Notes under the pieces: generated by a model | What the model was told of the DNA's origin: nothing | Seen by the model: the letters and a program-made list of their open reading frames with translations, nothing else | Database searches by the model: none | Assembly: GCF_039729195.1 (NCBI RefSeq) | Contig: NZ_CP155796.1 | Span: forward strand, 62,001 to 126,000 | Origin: Mycobacterium sp. DL | Lineage (GTDB): Bacteria > Actinomycetota > Actinomycetes > Mycobacteriales > Mycobacteriaceae | DNA: 64,000 nucleotides | Reading direction: 5' to 3' | Translations under genes and position numbers: made by a program | Shown here: positions 10,743-18,991 of the stretch, piece after piece | Position numbering within the stretch: the first letter of the stretch is position 1 | How the letters are laid out: the number at the start of each line of letters is the position of its first letter

Positions 10743-12056
10743 ATGGCTGGCATCTCGATTCCCCTTCCACCGATCTGGGGGGCGTTCCCCCCTGAGATCA
10801 ACACGTCGCGCCTGATGGCCGGCGCCGGTCCCGCGCCGATGATGCAGGCGGCTGCGGGCTGGGAGGCCTTCGCCATCTCGCTGGAGACGCAGGCCGACGA
10901 GTTGGCCGCCAGCCTGTCGTCGCTGGCTCAGATGTGGCAGGGCCAGGGCAGCGAGCGTGCCATCACCGCATCGATGCCGATGGTGCTCTGGCTGCGGATG
11001 CTGGCGTTGCAGGCGCAGAAGCGGGCGCTGCAGGCATCCGCACAGGCGACCGCTTATTCGGCCGCGCTGACGACCACCCCGCCGCTGCCGGAGATCGAGC
11101 TGAACCATGTCACCAACGCGACGCTCAACGCGACCAACTTCCTCGGTGTGAACACCGTCCCGATTGCGGTGAACGAGGCCGATTACGTACGCATGTGGGA
11201 CCAGGCGGCGGCGGTGATGAGCGCCTATCAGGCCGAGACCTCGTTGAACGCGACGTTCGAGCCGATCACCCCGCCCAAGCCGATAGTCATACCCGGCGCC
11301 GCGGAGAGTGCGATGGCCGTGGGGATGGCGGGCGCGGCACCGATGATGGCCGGGGCCGCGGTGCGAAACGCGACCTTCCTCAAGGTCAGCGGCCAGGGCA
11401 AGTTCGAGGAGGTCAACCAGAAGGCGGGCCGGGCCGAACAGATGGCACAGCAGGCCGCCAACCAGGGACGGTCTCAGACGGACCCGGGCCAGATGATGCA
11501 GCAGGCCCCTCAGCAGGGCATGCAGATGGGCATGCAGATGGCGTCCCAGCTGGGCTCCACGCTCGCCCAGGCACCGCAGCAGATGATGCAGGGAGTGACG
11601 CAGCCGTTCCAGGCGCTCTCCCAACCGCTGCAGCAGGTCTCGTCGATGTTCGGCCAGATGGGTGGCCTGGGCGGCAACAACGGTGCGCAGGTCGGGATGT
11701 TGGGCGCGACCCCGTTCTCCAACCACCCCGCGATCGGGGGCACCGGAGCCGCGGCCGGATCGGGCCTGGTCCGAGCGGCTTCGCTGCCGGGGGCAGGCGG
11801 CACTGCCGCACGCACACCGTTGATGTCCAACCTCGTGGGCAAAGAGCTCGCGATGAGCCCGGTGGCAGTCGGCGCCGGCGCCGGGCCGGGTGTCGCCGCG
11901 GGCGGGCTGGCACCTGTCGGTGCCGGCGGGGGCGGGATGGGCGGCCCGATGGGGATGCTCGGTCAGCGGGGAAGGAGCGGCGGGAACAAGAACGGACTCA
12001 ACGCCCCGGCACCACTGGAACACGACCTCAACGAGGACGAAGAGGACGACTGGTGA
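10743..12056 (+). CDS. ppe68: PPE family protein PPE68
   Basis: A 437-residue PPE protein, longer than M. tuberculosis PPE68 (368). The N-terminal ~170 residues are the PPE domain: 'FPPEIN' at about residue 15 and a WQG (WxG) turn near residue 64. The remainder is Met/Gln/Gly-rich and low-complexity, containing Q-P-L-Q-Q-V motifs and a conserved block (NHPAIGG...PGAGGTAARTPLM) shared with PPE68, and ends in the acidic EDEEDDW tail seen in PPE68. It forms a complex with PE35 and is escorted by EspG1. The extra length is in the Gln/Met-rich central region. Confidence 0.93.
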   Translation: MAGISIPLPPIWGAFPPEINTSRLMAGAGPAPMMQAAAGWEAFAISLETQADELAASLSSLAQMWQGQGSERAITASMPMVLWLRMLALQAQKRALQASAQATAYSAALTTTPPLPEIELNHVTNATLNATNFLGVNTVPIAVNEADYVRMWDQAAAVMSAYQAETSLNATFEPITPPKPIVIPGAAESAMAVGMAGAAPMMAGAAVRNATFLKVSGQGKFEEVNQKAGRAEQMAQQAANQGRSQTDPGQMMQQAPQQGMQMGMQMASQLGSTLAQAPQQMMQGVTQPFQALSQPLQQVSSMFGQMGGLGGNNGAQVGMLGATPFSNHPAIGGTGAAAGSGLVRAASLPGAGGTAARTPLMSNLVGKELAMSPVAVGAGAGPGVAAGGLAPVGAGGGGMGGPMGMLGQRGRSGGNKNGLNAPAPLEHDLNEDEEDDW

Positions 12057-12141
12057 TCGTCCCGAAAGACTTGCCGACCGCCTGGGTCGGGAGGGTCCGC
12101 CAATTCGGCGGGAACACAGGTAACGAGAGAGAAGGTCAGCA

Positions 12142-12447
12142 ATGACATTGGTGAATGCGGATACTCCGCAGTTAATGGCGGAGGCGGCGAACTTCGACCG
12201 GATCTCCGGCGAACTTCAGTCCGTCCTCGCCCAGGTCGAGTCGACTGCCTCGGCTCTCCAGGTGAGCCTGCACAGCGAAGGTGCGGGACAGGCGGCGCAG
12301 GCGGCGCTGCTCCGATTCCACGAGGCGTCCAGCCAGCAGATCCGGCTGCTCACCGACATTTCGCAGAACATCCACACCAGCGGTACCTCATACCTCAACA
12401 CCGACGCGAACAACGCAGACGACCTCGCGTCGCAGATGAACATCTAG
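12142..12447 (+). CDS. esxB: ESAT-6-like protein EsxB (CFP-10)
   Basis: A 101-residue WXG100-family secreted protein that dimerises with EsxA. Matches to CFP-10 run through the whole length (E-A-x-N-F-x-R-I-S-G near residue 15; A-A-Q-A-A...R-F-x-E-A near 55; N-I-x-x-x-G-x-x-Y near 80). The C-terminal export signal Y-x-x-x-D (YLNTD) is intact and the tail ends SQMNI, as expected for binding to EccCb1. Oddity: the turn region has S-L-H-S-E-G where CFP-10 has Q-W-R-G, so the Trp of the WXG motif is missing and one residue is inserted. Confidence 0.95.
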   Translation: MTLVNADTPQLMAEAANFDRISGELQSVLAQVESTASALQVSLHSEGAGQAAQAALLRFHEASSQQIRLLTDISQNIHTSGTSYLNTDANNADDLASQMNI

Positions 12448-12477
12448 CTCGAACTCACAAGGAAACGGAGAACAGAC

Positions 12478-12765
12478 GTGGGACAGATCAACTACGAGTT
12501 CGGGGCCATCGAGGCCGGCGCGGGCGAAATCCACGCCGCGGTGGGCCGTACCAACGGGCTTCTCGACGAAGGCCAAGGCTCGCTCGCGCGGCTGCAGGGT
12601 GCGTGGGTCGGCGACGGTTCGATGTCGTACCAGGCGGTGCAGCAGCGCTGGGACGCCAACTCGACGGAGCTCAACCTTGCGCTGACGCAGCTCGCGCAGG
12701 CAGTCAGCAACGCGGGTACCACGATGGGTGGCACCGAGAACGCAGTCATCGGAACCTTTACATAA
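12478..12765 (+). CDS. esxA: 6 kDa early secretory antigenic target EsxA (ESAT-6)
   Basis: A 95-residue WXG100 protein, same length as ESAT-6, with W-V-G at residues 43-45, the LLDEG motif near residue 28 and the VQQ-x-WDA...TELN block. It is the membrane-active partner of EsxB and the hallmark ESX-1 substrate. Translation starts at GTG 12478, with an AAGGAAACGGAG ribosome-binding region upstream. It lies 30 nt after esxB. The C-terminal tail (TENAVIGTFT) is close to the ESAT-6 tail (TEGNVTGMFA). Confidence 0.96.
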   Translation: MGQINYEFGAIEAGAGEIHAAVGRTNGLLDEGQGSLARLQGAWVGDGSMSYQAVQQRWDANSTELNLALTQLAQAVSNAGTTMGGTENAVIGTFT

Positions 12766-12781
12766 GCGCGGTGGTGCACGT

Positions 12782-12818
12782 CGGTGGACGACCGGCATGA
12801 ACGAAGGATCGTCCACCG
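12782..12818. terminator. Hairpin between esxA and espI
   Basis: A perfect 10-bp inverted repeat (CGGTGGACGA at 12782-12791 and TCGTCCACCG at 12809-12818) with a 17-nt loop begins 17 nt after the esxA stop. There is no T-run, so it is more likely an attenuator or a 3'-end stabilising hairpin that lets esxBA mRNA accumulate above espI than a classical intrinsic terminator. Confidence 0.5.
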
Positions 12819-12860
12819 CGTGCGCCGCGCGCACTCCCTGCAAACCCTTGAGAGGTACAC

Positions 12861-14237
12861 ATGTCGGCCGACTATGACCGGCTCTTCCACTCGCCGGATG
12901 CCGTGCGGACGGTCGACGAGGACTCCGACCGCGACACCCCGCCTGCCGTCCGGGACAGCGCAACAACTCACGGCGGCGCGTCCCGCAACGACGTGACGCC
13001 ACCCGCGATGCCAACCGCGGCGCCGCGCACCCAGACTGCCGCTGCGCCGCCGCCTCGGCAGACCGAGGTCACCAGTCAGATCCCGGCGACTCACGCAGCA
13101 CCCCAACATCTTCCGAACAACGGGATGATGCGGACACCCCAGAACACCGCTCACTCGGGGGCGCGTCACGAGCAGCAGCAGACGGCGCCCGCCCCACTTC
13201 CCCGCCCCGCGTCGGCCCCTGCGCCGTCGCACCACTTCGCCGACAGCGACGGTGGTCGGCGGGCGGCGGCTCAGCCCGCGCCGACGTCGGCGGCATCGAT
13301 GGGCAACCACCGCGCCATCGACGCGTTGTCGCACGTCGGCGTTCGTAGCGCGGTGAAGATGCCGTCCCAGCGAGGCTGGCGGCACTGGATCTACATGCTG
13401 ACCCGGATCAACCTCGGGCTCTCACCTGATGAGATGTACGAGATGGATCTGCACGCGCGCATCCGGCGCAACGCCCGAGACTCCTACCAGATCGGCGTGT
13501 TCGGTCTGAAGGGCGGAGTGGGCAAGACCGCGGTGACGGTGGCACTGGGTTCGGCGTTGAGCAGAATCCGCGGTGACCGGATCCTCGCCATCGACGCCGA
13601 TCCTGACGGTGGCAACCTCGCCGATCGTGCCGGAAGGCAGTCGGCTGCGACCGTCGCCGATCTGTTGACCGACAAGGAATTGCACCGCTATAACGACATT
13701 CGCGCCTACACGAGCATGAACGGCGCCAACCTCGAGGTGCTGTCGTCCGAGGAGTACAGCGCCGCGCGGCGCGAATTCAACGACGACGACTGGAAGGGCG
13801 CGACGGATATCGTCTCGCGCTACTACAACCTGGTGCTCGCAGACTGCGGGGCCGGGCTCTTCCAGCCCGCTGCCCGAGGGGTCCTGTCGACGGTGTCCGG
13901 GCTGGTCATCGTGGCCAGCGCCTCGATCGACGGGGCCCGGCAGGCTGCGATCACGATGGACTGGTTGCGGCAGAACGGGTATCAGGATCTGCTGGGCCGT
14001 TCCTGTGTGGTGATCAACCATGTCGTGCCGGGCAAGCCCAACATCGACGTCGAGGATCTGGTGCAGCAGTTCGAGAGGCATGTGCCACAGGGTCGAGTGA
14101 TCGTGCTCCCGTGGGACAAGCACATCGCGTCGGGCACCGAGATCCAGTTGGATCTGCTGGGCAAGGAGTTCGAGCGTAAGGTCGTCGAACTCGCCGCGGC
14201 GCTCTCCGACGACTTCGACAGGCTCGAACGCCGTTGA
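12861..14237 (+). CDS. espI: ESX-1 MinD/ParA-like ATPase EspI
   Basis: A 458-residue protein with a disordered Pro/Ala-rich N-terminal part (about residues 1-160) and a MinD/ParA/SIMIBI-type P-loop domain carrying the deviant Walker A K-G-G-V-G-K-T near residue 218 and D-A-D-P-D near 244. EspI is not essential for secretion; work in M. tuberculosis proposes that it down-regulates ESX-1 at low ATP. It is shorter than M. tuberculosis EspI (666 residues), the difference lying in the Pro-rich half. The 3' end overlaps eccD1 by 4 nt. Confidence 0.92.
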   Translation: MSADYDRLFHSPDAVRTVDEDSDRDTPPAVRDSATTHGGASRNDVTPPAMPTAAPRTQTAAAPPPRQTEVTSQIPATHAAPQHLPNNGMMRTPQNTAHSGARHEQQQTAPAPLPRPASAPAPSHHFADSDGGRRAAAQPAPTSAASMGNHRAIDALSHVGVRSAVKMPSQRGWRHWIYMLTRINLGLSPDEMYEMDLHARIRRNARDSYQIGVFGLKGGVGKTAVTVALGSALSRIRGDRILAIDADPDGGNLADRAGRQSAATVADLLTDKELHRYNDIRAYTSMNGANLEVLSSEEYSAARREFNDDDWKGATDIVSRYYNLVLADCGAGLFQPAARGVLSTVSGLVIVASASIDGARQAAITMDWLRQNGYQDLLGRSCVVINHVVPGKPNIDVEDLVQQFERHVPQGRVIVLPWDKHIASGTEIQLDLLGKEFERKVVELAAALSDDFDRLERR

Positions 14238-15760
14238 CCGCGACGGCCGCGCCCCCGTCGTCGTCGAGCGTTTCGCCCGGCAAGCCGTCGACCACGCGGG
14301 TCACGATCCTGACAGGTCGGCGCATGACCGACCTGGTGTTGCCGTCGGCGGCGCCGATCGAGACCTACGCGGACGAAACGGTGTCAGTGCTGGCCGGCAT
14401 CCTCGAGGACACCCCGCCGGAGGTGTTGGCGGGCTTCGACTTCAATGCGCAGGGCGTGTGGTCGTTCGCCCGTCCGGGAGCGCCGCCGATCAAGCTCACC
14501 GACTCGCTGGACGCCGCGGGCGTGGTAGACGGCTCACTGCTGACAGTGGTGCCGGTGAGTCGCACCGAGCGTTACCGACCGTTGGTCGAGGACGTCATCG
14601 ACGCGATCGCGGTGCTCGACGAAACACCGGAGTTCGACCGCAGCGCGCTGTACCGCTTCGTCGGGATGGTCCTGCCCGCCGCGGCGGTGGTCATCAGCAC
14701 GGTCGCCATCCTGTCGTGGGCGTCAACCGGCCGCGACTGGTGGTGGGCTGTGGCACTCGGCGTGCTGGGCGTGGGTCTGATGGGCGCCAGCACGTTGGCG
14801 CAGACCCGCTACGACAACCTCGACATGGCCGAGAGCCTGCTGGTGTCGTCGCTGGTGACACTCGGGACCGGGGTCGCGCTGGCCGTTCCGTTACCGCGCG
14901 GCGTGGAAACGCTTGGGGCGCCGCAGATCGCGGGCGCCGGGTCGCTGCTGCTGCTGATGGTGTTGGCGACCCGCGGCGGGCCGAAGGGCCGGGCGGAGGT
15001 CGCGGCCTTCCTCGCGGTGATCGCGACGGCGGTGACCATCGCCGCGGTTGCGTACGGATACGGGTGGAACAACTGGGTGCCTGCTGGCGCCATCGCGTTC
15101 GGGCTGATCATCGTGACCAACGCGGCGAAGCTCACGGTCGCCGTCGCCCGGATCGCGCTGCCACCGATCCCGGCACCGGGGGAGACGGTGTCCAACGACG
15201 AACTGTTGGATCCCGTCACGACGACCGACACGTCCGAGGAATCCGAGACCTGGCAGGCGATCATCGCTTCCGTCCCAGACTCTGCGGCGCGCCTCACCGA
15301 GCGGAGCCGATTGGCCAAGCGGTTGCTGATCGGCTTCCTCACCGCCGGTGCGCTGATCCTGTCCGCCGGGTCGATAGCCGTTGTCGTTCAAGGGCACTTC
15401 TTCAAACACAGCCTGATCGTCGCCGGCTTGGTGATGGTCATGTGCGGATTCCGCTCCCGGCTCTATGCGGAGCGGTGGTGCGCCTGGGCGTTGATGGCTG
15501 CCGCGGTCGCGATACCGACCGGCGTGATGGTCCGGATGTGCCTCTGGTATCCGGAGCGGGCCTGGTTGGTGCTCGCGGTCTACACCGTGTTGGCGTTGGT
15601 CGCGGTGATCCTGGTCGGTGCCACCGACGGCGTCCGACGGTTGTCACCGGTCACGAAACGAATTCTGGAATTACTGGACGGCGCCGCGATCGCCGCGGTG
15701 ATCCCGATGCTGCTGTGGATCGCCGGGGTGTACGACCTACTGCGGAACCTTCGGTTCTAG
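14234..15760 (+). CDS. eccD1: ESX-1 membrane channel component EccD1
   Basis: A 508-residue core membrane subunit. Residues 1-115 form the ubiquitin-like cytosolic domain (start TTRVTILTGRRMTDLVLPS); the remainder contains about 11 predicted transmembrane helices beginning near residue 135. EccD dimers form the wall of the ESX pore. Translation probably starts at TTG 14234, overlapping the espI stop (TTGA); no ATG in the right region gives the family N-terminus. espJ follows after 10 nt. Confidence 0.95.
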   Translation: MTATAAPPSSSSVSPGKPSTTRVTILTGRRMTDLVLPSAAPIETYADETVSVLAGILEDTPPEVLAGFDFNAQGVWSFARPGAPPIKLTDSLDAAGVVDGSLLTVVPVSRTERYRPLVEDVIDAIAVLDETPEFDRSALYRFVGMVLPAAAVVISTVAILSWASTGRDWWWAVALGVLGVGLMGASTLAQTRYDNLDMAESLLVSSLVTLGTGVALAVPLPRGVETLGAPQIAGAGSLLLLMVLATRGGPKGRAEVAAFLAVIATAVTIAAVAYGYGWNNWVPAGAIAFGLIIVTNAAKLTVAVARIALPPIPAPGETVSNDELLDPVTTTDTSEESETWQAIIASVPDSAARLTERSRLAKRLLIGFLTAGALILSAGSIAVVVQGHFFKHSLIVAGLVMVMCGFRSRLYAERWCAWALMAAAVAIPTGVMVRMCLWYPERAWLVLAVYTVLALVAVILVGATDGVRRLSPVTKRILELLDGAAIAAVIPMLLWIAGVYDLLRNLRF

Positions 15761-15770
15761 GAGAACAGCG

Positions 15771-16544
15771 ATGGGCAATCCACCTCCACTGTCAGTCGAT
15801 CCCGAACAGCTGGGAATGGCCGGTGGTCAACTGCTGAGTTCAGCGGCTCAATTACCGGCTGCGCCCGCGCCTTTCAAGCCGATGGGAAACGACCCCCTGT
15901 CGCTGGCGATCATCGGCCAGATCCCGGCGATCGACGACCCGGTGATCGCGCAGCTGCCCGCGGTGCAGGCGCAGTCGACGAAGACTGCGAACAGCGTGGT
16001 GGATGCGGCCCAGGCGTATTCGTCGACCGACCAGCAACTGGGCGGCCAGATCAGCCAGGAGATGCAGAACACGTCAGGACTGCCCGGTACCGGATCGGGC
16101 AGCCCGGCCGCAGGTTCGTCCGGTGCCGACTCGATGGGCCAGATGATGAGCATGCCGATGCAGATGGCCGGGCAGATGGCGCAGATGCCGATGCAGGTGA
16201 TGGGAGCGGTAGCCGCGGTGCCGCAGGGCGTGATGCAGGGTGCCCAGCAGGTCGGCCAACAGGTCAGTCAGATGGCGGGCCAGTTCGGGCAGGGCGGGCA
16301 GGGTGATGCCGCCGGCGGGATCGATCTCCCAGGTGGTGAGTTGCCCGAGGCGGAACAGGCGGACGAACAACCGCCCGAGGCGCCCATGGAAGAGGAGCGC
16401 GACGAGCAGGACGGCGCCGCCGCGGGTCGGCAGGGAAGCGAGCGCGCGCCCGACAGCAGTGAAAGCGGTTCGCCAGGAACACCTTCCGGCCGACACCGGC
16501 TTGCCGAACCGCCCGTAGCCACCGACGACAGCATCAACCTGTGA
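15771..16544 (+). CDS. espJ: ESX-1 secretion-associated protein EspJ
   Basis: A 257-residue secreted ESX-1 protein. The N-terminal ~100 residues form a helical pair that begins with P-L-S-V-D-P-x-x-L and ends with Y-S-S-T-D-Q (a Y-x-x-x-D signal around residue 83), closely matching EspJ (YAKTDQ). The rest is Met/Gln/Gly-rich low complexity followed by an acidic Glu/Gln tail. It lies directly after eccD1, as in M. tuberculosis. It overlaps the next gene by 4 nt (GTGA), so the two are coupled. Confidence 0.85.
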   Translation: MGNPPPLSVDPEQLGMAGGQLLSSAAQLPAAPAPFKPMGNDPLSLAIIGQIPAIDDPVIAQLPAVQAQSTKTANSVVDAAQAYSSTDQQLGGQISQEMQNTSGLPGTGSGSPAAGSSGADSMGQMMSMPMQMAGQMAQMPMQVMGAVAAVPQGVMQGAQQVGQQVSQMAGQFGQGGQGDAAGGIDLPGGELPEAEQADEQPPEAPMEEERDEQDGAAAGRQGSERAPDSSESGSPGTPSGRHRLAEPPVATDDSINL

Positions 16545-16852
16545 GCGGCAGCCTGGAGGTCAACACCGACCAACTGCGCAGCGCCGGCGCGGCGTTCGTT
16601 GCGGCTGCGGACAAACTGGCCGCCGTGCAGGTCGACGCCCCGCTGGGTGATGCTGCGGCCGCCGTGACGCAACTGCAAACCGCGGAGGCGTGCACAGCTG
16701 CGAAGGCCTTCGTGGCAACCGAGATGTCCACCCTGGTGGACGCAGTGCACACCTACGGCTCGAATCTGGGTGCAGCCGCCGGGAAGTACGAGTCGACGGA
16801 TAGGGCGTCGGGCGAGGCAATACGTCAGGTGGATGTTCCGCCGGCGTCGTAG
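16541..16852 (+). CDS. EspC-like ESX-1 substrate candidate
   Basis: A 103-residue helical protein starting at GTG 16541. Length and layout fit the EspC/EspF-type 'type VII secretion target' family: an opening L-x-V-N-T-D-x-L-R, a central acidic helix and a C-terminal A-G-K-Y-E-S-T-D, a perfect Y-x-x-x-D export signal. M. tuberculosis has no gene at this position between espJ and espK. Its coupling to espJ suggests a secreted pair, like EspE-EspF at the other end of the operon. Function beyond that is unknown. Confidence 0.7.
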   Translation: MSGSLEVNTDQLRSAGAAFVAAADKLAAVQVDAPLGDAAAAVTQLQTAEACTAAKAFVATEMSTLVDAVHTYGSNLGAAAGKYESTDRASGEAIRQVDVPPAS

Positions 16853-16858
16853 GCGGGG

Positions 16859-16900
16859 GTGTAACGACCAGGTGCAACACTACGTAGGGCAGTGTTACAC
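16859..16900. promoter_or_regulatory. Nested inverted repeats upstream of vapBC
   Basis: Two inverted repeats overlap just before the antitoxin start: GTGTAAC (16859-16865) with GTTACAC (16894-16900), and AACACT (16876-16881) with AGTGTT (16891-16896), around a TACGTA palindrome. This is the expected place for autoregulatory binding of a VapB-VapC complex. Confidence 0.5.
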
Positions 16901-16907
16901 TTCGGTC

Positions 16908-17177
16908 ATGCCGACCGACCGCCGGCGCCACGCGATCACCGAGACCGACGACATCAGCGACGCCCTTGCTGTCGCCCGTCGCGCATGGCCCGACCTTGCC
17001 GACAAACCAGGCGCGCTGCTGCGCCAACTCATCCTGGCCGGGCAAAAGACGCTTGCGCACAACGGCATTGAGCAAGATCGCGAACGTCGACAGGCAATCG
17101 CCGACACCGGCGGCGCGCTGACTGGCGTGTTCGGTCCCCAGTACCTGACGGAGTTGCGCGGGGACTGGCCCGAATGA
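16908..17177 (+). CDS. VapB-type antitoxin
   Basis: An 89-residue protein starting at ATG 16908, immediately upstream of and overlapping (ATGA) a PIN-domain toxin gene. The central segment 'DALAVARRAWPDLADKPGALLRQLILAG' looks like a helical DNA-binding/dimerisation region; the C-terminal part should wrap the toxin active site. The assignment is based on gene pairing and size; the exact VapB subfamily is not clear. An in-frame start at 16770 would run through espC-like coding sequence and is rejected. Confidence 0.75.
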   Translation: MPTDRRRHAITETDDISDALAVARRAWPDLADKPGALLRQLILAGQKTLAHNGIEQDRERRQAIADTGGALTGVFGPQYLTELRGDWPE

Positions 17178-17560
17178 TCGTGCTCGACGCGAGCGTGTTG
17201 ATTGCACACTTCGACTCGGCCGACACCCACCATGACGCCGCAACCGATCTCCTGCTGCGGCATGCCTCAGAGCAGTTCGCGTCGAGCGTTGTCACGCTCG
17301 CGGAGGTCTATGTCGGCGCCGCCCGCTCGGGTCAGGCCGACCGACTCGAGCACCTTCTGGCGGGCCTCGAGGTCGAACCTCTCGCGCTGCCGGCCGAGGG
17401 TGCTCGTCGGCTCGGGGAGCTGCGGGCTTCGACCCGGCTCAAAATGCCGGACTGCTGCGTGCTCTACAACGCCGAAATGCACGCGGCGGCGGTCGCCACT
17501 TTCGACGAAGCACTGACCGCCCGTGCCGTTGATCTCGGACTACCACTGGCGCGAGGCTAG
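17174..17560 (+). CDS. vapC: VapC-type PIN-domain ribonuclease toxin
   Basis: A 128-residue PIN-domain protein. The acidic active-site set is visible: Asp5 (VLDASVLIA), Glu44 region (TLAEVYVGA), the K-M-P-D motif near residue 95 and D-E near 114. VapC toxins cleave specific RNAs and are silenced by the cognate VapB. The pair sits inside the ESX-1 locus on the same strand as espJ, and its stop lies only 22 nt from the convergent channel gene. The family assignment is firm; the RNA target is unknown. Confidence 0.85.
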   Translation: MIVLDASVLIAHFDSADTHHDAATDLLLRHASEQFASSVVTLAEVYVGAARSGQADRLEHLLAGLEVEPLALPAEGARRLGELRASTRLKMPDCCVLYNAEMHAAAVATFDEALTARAVDLGLPLARG

Positions 17561-17582
17561 TGCGCGCGCTCCGAACCCAGTC

Positions 17583-18989
17583 CTAGCCGCTTTGAGCCCC
17601 CCGTGCCGTCTCGAGCACGGCCTGGACTTTCTTGCGACGCTCTTCGATGGCCTTGCCGATGTCCTTGAGTAGCAGGGGTTTGTGCCGCACCAGCTCTTGA
17701 ATGTCGTCACGTCCGATCTGGAGCACCGTGACCTCCTCGAGCGCCACCGCGCCCGCGGTCACCGCCTCGCGGGTCAGTGCGCTCTGGCCGAGGAAGTCGC
17801 CCCGCTGCAGGATCCGAACCGGGAGCACGTCGTCGTCATCGGAGACGGTGAGTTGAACCCGCCCGGACATCACGAACGTCATCTTGGTGGGAAGTTCCCC
17901 CGGCACCTGAAGAGTTTCGCCGGCGCCGTAGCGGGTCAGGTGCACCCTCGGGAGCAGCAGCTGCTGGTCGATGCCGGTGAGACGCAGTGTGGTCGCGATC
18001 GCCTGCAACTCGGACCGGGTCCGATCCTCGCTGGAGAAGTCGTCGTCCACCTGGTCCAGATGCAGTCCGGCGCGCCGGGCGGCGTACCAGGTCCATCGAA
18101 GGAACGTGGCACGGGCGGCAGCGTCGTCGGCGGGGGACCGCAGCGGAATGGTGGTGCAGTACTGGGTCGCACCCATCGGCACCGTTGCAATGCGATCGCC
18201 CACACGCAGCTGAGGCAACCCGGCGGCCACCTGGCCCAGCACCTCGCACACGGCGTCCGGCGGATCGGTGGCGGCGAACACCGTCGACACCGAGATCGTG
18301 TGAGCTCCCGCCGGCCGGCTCAGATTCGTGAACGATGCCCCGGCCAGCACGGAGTTAGGCATCACCTGCAAGCCGCTGGCAGTCTCGATATGGGTTGCAC
18401 GCCAGTTGACTTCGATGACCCGGCCGCGCGCGGAGGGGGTGTCGAGCCAGTCGCCGATCTGGAACGGCTGCTCGAACAGCAACAGCAGGCCGGACACGAT
18501 CTGCCCGACCGAGTTCTGCAGCGCCAAACCCAGCACGATCGAGCTGACACCCAACGCGGTGAACAGCCCGCCGACATTGGCGCCCCAGACCACTGACAGG
18601 ATCAGCGCCAGACCCACCGCGATCAACGCGAAGCGGGCAACGTCGAGGAAGATCGTCGGTAACCGCTTGCGCCAACTGGATTCCGGAGCGCTGTCGAACA
18701 CTGTGGCATTGAGGCCGGACAGCAGCAGCACCAGCACCACGAAGCCCAGCGTCGTGGCGACCAGTCGCACCGGGGTCGCGTGGACCGACACCTGATTGGC
18801 GCCCGTCAGCAGTGCCAGGAGCGCCCCCAACGGGAGGACGTAGTTGCGCAGCAGTTCCACCGGTCTGGCCAGCGCACTGCCCCGGCGCTCCAGCGCGGTG
18901 CGAAGCTCCGTGAGCGCGATGAGCCCGATCGGCAACCCGATTGCTACCGATAGTGCCCAGTAGAACCACGGCTGGTCGAGGGATTCCAT
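17583..18989 (-). CDS. MscS-family mechanosensitive channel with C-terminal cyclic-nucleotide-binding-like domain
   Basis: A 468-residue membrane protein. Four to five hydrophobic helices in the first ~170 residues lead into the MscS pore/beta domain (LQNSVGQIVSGLLLLFEQP, then IGDWL), followed from about residue 330 by a cNMP-binding-type beta-roll (G-E-L-P-T-K-M-T-F-V-M-S-G-R). The phosphate-binding cassette is poor: the usual F-G-E-x-A-L is L-G-Q-S-A-L and the nucleotide-contacting Arg is absent. ATG 18989 lies 2 nt after the cyclase stop; the frame is open further upstream but inside the cyclase gene. The pair resembles Rv2434c-Rv2435c of M. tuberculosis, which are not in ESX-1 there. Confidence 0.85.
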   Translation of the reverse strand: MESLDQPWFYWALSVAIGLPIGLIALTELRTALERRGSALARPVELLRNYVLPLGALLALLTGANQVSVHATPVRLVATTLGFVVLVLLLSGLNATVFDSAPESSWRKRLPTIFLDVARFALIAVGLALILSVVWGANVGGLFTALGVSSIVLGLALQNSVGQIVSGLLLLFEQPFQIGDWLDTPSARGRVIEVNWRATHIETASGLQVMPNSVLAGASFTNLSRPAGAHTISVSTVFAATDPPDAVCEVLGQVAAGLPQLRVGDRIATVPMGATQYCTTIPLRSPADDAAARATFLRWTWYAARRAGLHLDQVDDDFSSEDRTRSELQAIATTLRLTGIDQQLLLPRVHLTRYGAGETLQVPGELPTKMTFVMSGRVQLTVSDDDDVLPVRILQRGDFLGQSALTREAVTAGAVALEEVTVLQIGRDDIQELVRHKPLLLKDIGKAIEERRKKVQAVLETARGAQSG

Positions 18990-18991
18990 CG

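Noticed and set aside
10344..12023. 559-codon reverse open frame opposite ppe68
   Set aside because: Mirror frame of the repetitive PPE68 gene, with no start context or motif.
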